DNA of 8,955 bases from Bradyrhizobium sp. Lineage in GTDB: Bacteria; Pseudomonadota; Alphaproteobacteria; Rhizobiales; Xanthobacteraceae. The notes beneath the pieces are model-generated. The model made no database searches. It had not been told where the DNA came from and worked only from the letters and a program-made list of their open reading frames with translations. Below are positions 5,642 to 8,955 of the stretch, piece after piece. The first letter of the stretch is position 1. Every line of letters begins with the position of its first letter. Location of the stretch: NCBI GenBank assembly GCA_028290165.1, contig JAQGKJ010000230.1:1-8955 (forward strand). The letters run 5' to 3'. Both the position numbers and the translations under genes were made by a program.

Positions 5642-6604
5642 TCAAACGCCCCGTTCGAGCATCGCCTTGAAATCGGCACGGGCGCGTTGCGCCTCGGCCC
5701 TCGCGGTTTCCGACGCGTCGCCGAGGCCGAAATAGCCGTGGATCAGGCCGGCGCCATGATGGTACTTCGTCGCGACGCCGGCAGCGGCAAGCGCATCGGC
5801 ATAGGCCTTGCCCTCGTCGCGCAGGGGATCGAACCACGCCGTGCAGACGACCGCCGGCGCAACGCCGGCCAGGCTTTTCGCGCGCAGCGGCGAAACGCGC
5901 CAGTCTGTGCCTTGCCCGGGGTCCTCGAGATAATGGCCGGCAAACCATTCCATGACCGCGCGCGACAGGAAGTAGCCTTCGGCGTTTTCCGCCCGGGAGG
6001 GATAGCGCGCGTTCACCTTCAAGTCCGCGTAGTTTCCGGCGACATCGATCACGGGATAGGCCAGCAGTTGCGCGGCGAGTTTTATCCCGGCGTCGCGGCA
6101 GGCGATCGCAACGGCTGCCGCCAGATTGCCGCCGGCGCTGTCGCCGGCCACGCCGACGCGCGAATGGTCGCCGCCGAATTCGCCGATATCGGCGATCACC
6201 TGGCGCACGGCGGCTAACGCGTCCTCGAACGCGCCGGGAAAGCGGGTTTCCGGCGGACGCCGGTAGTCGACGGAGACGACGACGGCACCGGTCTCGATCG
6301 CGATCAGGCGCGCCTGGCGGTCATGGGTCTCGAGATCGCCGGCGACCCAGCCGCCGCCATGGAAAAACACCACGGTCGGCGATTTTTCGCGCGAGACGCG
6401 ATGCACGCGCGCCGCGAGCCGTCCGGCACCGCTCTTCACTTTAATATCTTGCGTGCTCGCGACCGGCGGCGGCGGAATGGCGGCTCGGGCGGCTGCGAGT
6501 GCGCGCAGCGCCTCGCGGGCGCTCTGCGGCGTCATGGTCAGGGGATCGCGCAGCGGCAGCCGCGGAATGATCTCTGCGATAACGGGATCGAGCGTTGCGG
6601 TCAT
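5642..6604 (-). CDS. Alpha/beta hydrolase, hormone-sensitive-lipase (HSL) family esterase
   Basis: This 320-residue cytosolic enzyme shows the full HSL-family set: the oxyanion motif HGGGW at 82-86, the nucleophile elbow GDSAGG at 154-159 with Ser156, Asp259 in the FDPLRDEG block, and His289 in IHGYFGL. The expected reaction is hydrolysis of short to medium carboxylic esters or lactones. The start at 6604 is preceded by GGAG about 8 bases away. An ATG 33 bases further upstream is in frame and cannot be excluded; it would add 11 residues. The frame stays open far beyond both, through the antisense of the monooxygenase gene, but that part has no protein-like content. It is divergent from the Baeyer-Villiger monooxygenase gene, and the pair suggests that this esterase opens the ester or lactone made by that enzyme. 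Confidence 0.88.
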   Translation of the reverse strand: MTATLDPVIAEIIPRLPLRDPLTMTPQSAREALRALAAARAAIPPPPVASTQDIKVKSGAGRLAARVHRVSREKSPTVVFFHGGGWVAGDLETHDRQARLIAIETGAVVVSVDYRRPPETRFPGAFEDALAAVRQVIADIGEFGGDHSRVGVAGDSAGGNLAAAVAIACRDAGIKLAAQLLAYPVIDVAGNYADLKVNARYPSRAENAEGYFLSRAVMEWFAGHYLEDPGQGTDWRVSPLRAKSLAGVAPAVVCTAWFDPLRDEGKAYADALAAAGVATKYHHGAGLIHGYFGLGDASETARAEAQRARADFKAMLERGV

Positions 6605-6814
6605 GCGGGCTCCGGGCGATGGAATGCGCGTCAGCATAGGTTCCGTTCGCGGTTGCGGCAACGATCCGGGCATGCAGTGGGCGTGTACCCTTTGCGCGGA
6701 TATCACAATGGACTTCCGGGCCAATCCGGCTACCCTTCCATTCAGTGAAGAGCCTCGGAAAGCGGCCGATAATGTCTTGAGCGTCGCGTCCACGGCGGGG
6801 AAACGATCCGAATC
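6605..6814. promoter_or_regulatory. Shared divergent promoter region of the esterase and monooxygenase genes
   Basis: These 210 bases separate two divergently transcribed genes and must hold both promoters if neither is read from further away. I looked for sigma70-like and -24/-12 boxes and found none that convince; a GATAAT at 6766-6771 is the best isolated -10 candidate for the monooxygenase. A short GTTGC-G-GCAAC inverted repeat is at 6652-6662. No regulator gene lies in the window next to the pair. Confidence 0.4.
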
Positions 6815-8563
6815 ATGACTGCCGACGCTACAGCTCGAGGTCCGCGCTCCCCTGAAGTGGGAGCCGTTTTCGACGCAGTCGTCGTCGGCGCGGGCTTTGC
6901 CGGAATGTACATGTTGCACCGGCTGTGGGGGCTTGGCTTTTCGGCACGGGTGTTTGAGGCCGGCGGTGGCGTCGGTGGCACCTGGTACTGGAACCGTTAT
7001 CCGGGAGCACGTTGCGACGTCGAGAGCATGCAGTATTCTTTCTCCTTCTCGGAGGAGTTGGATCAGGAATGGAGCTGGTCGGAGAAGTACGCGCCGCAAC
7101 CTGAAATCCTCTGCTACGCCAACCATGTGGCCGATCGCTTCGATCTGCGCCGGCATATCGTGTTTGACACGCGCGTTATCGCCGCGACCTTCGATGAAGA
7201 GGCCAGGTGCTGGCACATCGAGACGGACCGCGGCGACAGGGTTACGGCAAGATTCTGCATCATGGCCGTCGGCTGCCTGTCGGCGCCGAACCGTCCGAAC
7301 TTCGAGGGTCTCGAGGATTTTCGCGGACCGGTCTATCACACCGGCCAATGGCCGCACGAGGGCGTCGACTTCACCGGCCTGCGTGTTGGCGTCATCGGCA
7401 CCGGCTCCTCGGCAATCCAGTCGATTCCGATCATTGCGCAACAGGCCTCTGCACTCACGGTTTTCCAGCGCACCGCGACCTGGTCGGAGCCGGCCTGGAA
7501 CGAAAAGCTGACGCCGGAATATCTGCAGGCGGCCAAGGCCGATTATCCGGCGCTGCGGGCGAAGGCCCGCGCCCGCCCGACCGGCTTCTATTTCCCGTTC
7601 AACACCCAGCCGGCGCTGGAGGCGAGCCTGGAGGACCGCGAAAAGCAGTACGAGGAAGCCTGGGCGCGCGGCGGCTTGCCCTTTCTCGGCGCCTACGGGG
7701 ATCTTTTGTTCGAAAAGGCCGCCAATGACACCATCGCCGACTTCGCCCGCCGCAAGATCCGCGGCATTGTGAAGGATCCGGTCACCGCCGACCTTTTGTG
7801 CCCGGACAATGTCTTCGGCTGCAAGCGCCTCTGCGTCGATACCGGCTACTTCGAGACCTACAATTTGCCTCACGTAAGACTGGTCGACATATCCCGGACG
7901 CCGATCGAGCGCTTCACCCCGCAGGGCATCGAAGTCGACGGTATCGAGTACAAGCTGGATGCCGTCGTTTGCGCGACAGGCTTTGCGGCCATGACGGGGT
8001 CATTCGACAAGATCAGGATCGCCGGTCGCAACGGCCTGACGCTTGCCGAAAAATGGCGGGCGGGTCCTCGTGCCTATCTCGGGATCGCGTCGGTGGGTTT
8101 CCCCAATTTGTTCATGATCACCGGCCCCGGCAGCCCTTCGGTGCTGGCAAGCATGATCCAGGCGATCGAGCAGCATGTCGATTGGCTGGCGGACTGCATC
8201 GGCCATATGCGGGATGTCGAGGCAATGTCGATCGAACCGCTTCTCGAAGATGAGGACGCCTGGGTCGAGCACGTCAACGACGTCTCGACGGTTTCGCTGC
8301 GATCGACCTGCAGTTCCTGGTATGTCGGCGCCAACATACCCGGTCGGCCCCGTGTCTTCATGCCTTATATCGGGGGCTTCCCGGTCTATGTGCAGAAATG
8401 CAACGAGGTCATGAGCAATGGCTTCGACGGCTTTATCCTGGAAGGTCCGCCTGAGCGCAACGCGGCGCCCGAGGTGCGCTATACCGAACGGTGGCGGGTA
8501 CCTCTCGATATCGAGGTCATTTCACCGGCGGCGGTCGCCGCCAGGCGCGTCCCGGTCGTCTGA
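6815..8563 (+). CDS. Baeyer-Villiger-type FAD/NADPH-dependent monooxygenase
   Basis: This 582-residue protein has an N-terminal FAD Rossmann motif GAGFAG (25-30) and then the FxGxxxHxxxWP fingerprint of Baeyer-Villiger monooxygenases (F169, G171, H175, W179, P180). The second, NADPH-binding Rossmann motif GTGSSA follows at 195-200. R338 in FGCKRLCVDTGYFETYN matches the active-site arginine of this family (R337 of phenylacetone monooxygenase, from memory). The C-terminal block GPGSPSVLASMIQAIEQHVD is also typical of phenylacetone- and cyclopentadecanone-type enzymes. The reaction is insertion of one oxygen atom of O2 next to a ketone carbonyl, giving an ester or lactone. The substrate cannot be read from the sequence. 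The ATG at 6815 has only a distant GGGGAAAC ribosome site, about 10 bases upstream. The divergent HSL esterase is the natural partner. Confidence 0.9.
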   Translation: MTADATARGPRSPEVGAVFDAVVVGAGFAGMYMLHRLWGLGFSARVFEAGGGVGGTWYWNRYPGARCDVESMQYSFSFSEELDQEWSWSEKYAPQPEILCYANHVADRFDLRRHIVFDTRVIAATFDEEARCWHIETDRGDRVTARFCIMAVGCLSAPNRPNFEGLEDFRGPVYHTGQWPHEGVDFTGLRVGVIGTGSSAIQSIPIIAQQASALTVFQRTATWSEPAWNEKLTPEYLQAAKADYPALRAKARARPTGFYFPFNTQPALEASLEDREKQYEEAWARGGLPFLGAYGDLLFEKAANDTIADFARRKIRGIVKDPVTADLLCPDNVFGCKRLCVDTGYFETYNLPHVRLVDISRTPIERFTPQGIEVDGIEYKLDAVVCATGFAAMTGSFDKIRIAGRNGLTLAEKWRAGPRAYLGIASVGFPNLFMITGPGSPSVLASMIQAIEQHVDWLADCIGHMRDVEAMSIEPLLEDEDAWVEHVNDVSTVSLRSTCSSWYVGANIPGRPRVFMPYIGGFPVYVQKCNEVMSNGFDGFILEGPPERNAAPEVRYTERWRVPLDIEVISPAAVAARRVPVV

Positions 8564-8764
8564 GCCAGGTGCTGATGTATCCGACGGTTCATTGGCGGCT
8601 TGAAACTGCACCCGCACGCAGTCGGTCCGTAGCTCGGGCGATTTTTCAATCCGCAGGTCCTTCTTTATTCCCGCGCTGCAAACAAAAAATTCCGATTGAG
8701 CGCCGCGAGCTTTTCGCCGACCCTTAAGCCGCAAGAGGACGAGACTGTTAGCGGGAGGCGACAG

Positions 8765-8955
8765 ATGAAAGTTTTGAAGGCCATCGTAATGCTTGCGATC
8801 GTGATGATTGGCGCCGGAGCCGCAGAGGCGCAAAACGCGCCACCGGTTTCGACAAAGAAGGTGGATGGGACCGATAACATCTATCTCTTCCGTTATGGCG
8901 GTCATCAATCGATCTTCATCGTGACGCCGCAGGGCGTCATCGCCACCGATCCGAT
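8765..8955 (+). CDS. Exported MBL-fold metallo-hydrolase, N-terminal part, cut by window edge
   Basis: The frame is open for 63 codons to the right edge. Residues 1-22 form a clear signal peptide (MKVLKAIVMLAIVMIGAGAA, cleavage at AEA-Q). The mature start resembles the first strands of MBL-fold hydrolases: NIYLFRYGGHQSIFIVTPQG, then VIATDPI, the pattern that normally comes before the HxHxDH motif. The metal ligands lie beyond the window, so activity cannot be judged. GGGAGG at 8753-8758 is a strong ribosome site. The 201 bases between the monooxygenase stop and this start hold no gene or terminator I can support, so whether it is in the same operon is open. It is only distantly similar to the cytosolic MBL protein at 3747-4622. 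Confidence 0.78.
   Translation, partial: MKVLKAIVMLAIVMIGAGAAEAQNAPPVSTKKVDGTDNIYLFRYGGHQSIFIVTPQGVIATDP

Noticed and set aside
5288..6217. A 309-codon plus-strand open frame over the psiF-like gene and the esterase gene
   Set aside because: It is the antisense of two genes with clear signal peptide, repeat and catalytic motifs.
6672..6700. Possible -24/-12 (sigma54) promoter before the monooxygenase gene (TGGGCG then TTTGC)
   Set aside because: The GG and GC pairs are spaced by more than the 12 bases the consensus needs.
5642..7873. A 743-codon open frame on the minus strand that would fuse the esterase to a long N-terminal part
   Set aside because: Beyond 6637 it is the antisense of the monooxygenase gene, its sequence is Arg/Ala/Gly-rich with no recognisable domain, and a good ribosome site and a family-like N-terminus exist at 6604. 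Open antisense frames are common in high-GC genes.
8564..8764. Short open frames between the monooxygenase and the last gene
   Set aside because: None has a ribosome site with protein-like composition; I see no gene in this spacer.

Overview
The window looks like chromosomal DNA from an alphaproteobacterium, most likely Bradyrhizobium or a close relative in the Nitrobacteraceae. This rests on the high GC content, an OpgC-type membrane protein, a secreted DUF1236 protein, a small double-repeat PsiF protein, and a CCTCTCCCC/GGGGAGAGG palindrome of a kind I recall from these genomes. The assignment comes from recognising families and style, not from a database search.

Layout, left to right. Positions 1-1051 (minus) hold most of an opgC-like gene that runs off the left edge. 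Positions 1290-1930 (plus) hold a toxin-antitoxin pair of the HigB/Gp49 and HigA/XRE type with a 4-base ATGA overlap. Positions 2044-3288 (plus) encode an exported protein with a roughly 240-residue low-complexity Q/R/E/P/K-rich stretch and two C-terminal DUF1236 modules. Positions 3473-3685 (plus) encode a 70-residue zinc-ribbon-like protein preceded by a perfect palindrome. Positions 3747-4622 (plus) encode a cytosolic metallo-beta-lactamase-fold hydrolase whose ribosome binding site lies in the arm of a perfect hairpin. Positions 4719-5168 (plus) encode a single-domain cupin. The PsiF-repeat gene (5263-5508, minus) converges on the cupin gene, with the REP-like palindrome between them.

The right part holds an HSL-family esterase (5642-6604, minus) and a Baeyer-Villiger-type flavin monooxygenase (6815-8563, plus), transcribed divergently from a 210-base spacer. 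A second, exported MBL-fold protein begins at 8765 and runs off the right edge.

The clearest functional unit is the divergent monooxygenase/esterase pair. The first enzyme would convert a ketone to an ester or lactone and the second would hydrolyse that product, a known arrangement for ketone catabolism. The rest looks like ordinary accessory and housekeeping content. I found no phage, insertion sequence, CRISPR array, tRNA or rRNA. I see no convincing undescribed multi-gene system; the most original signals are small cis elements (the RBS-masking hairpin and the palindrome at a putative start site) and a leucine-repeat expansion in the toxin.
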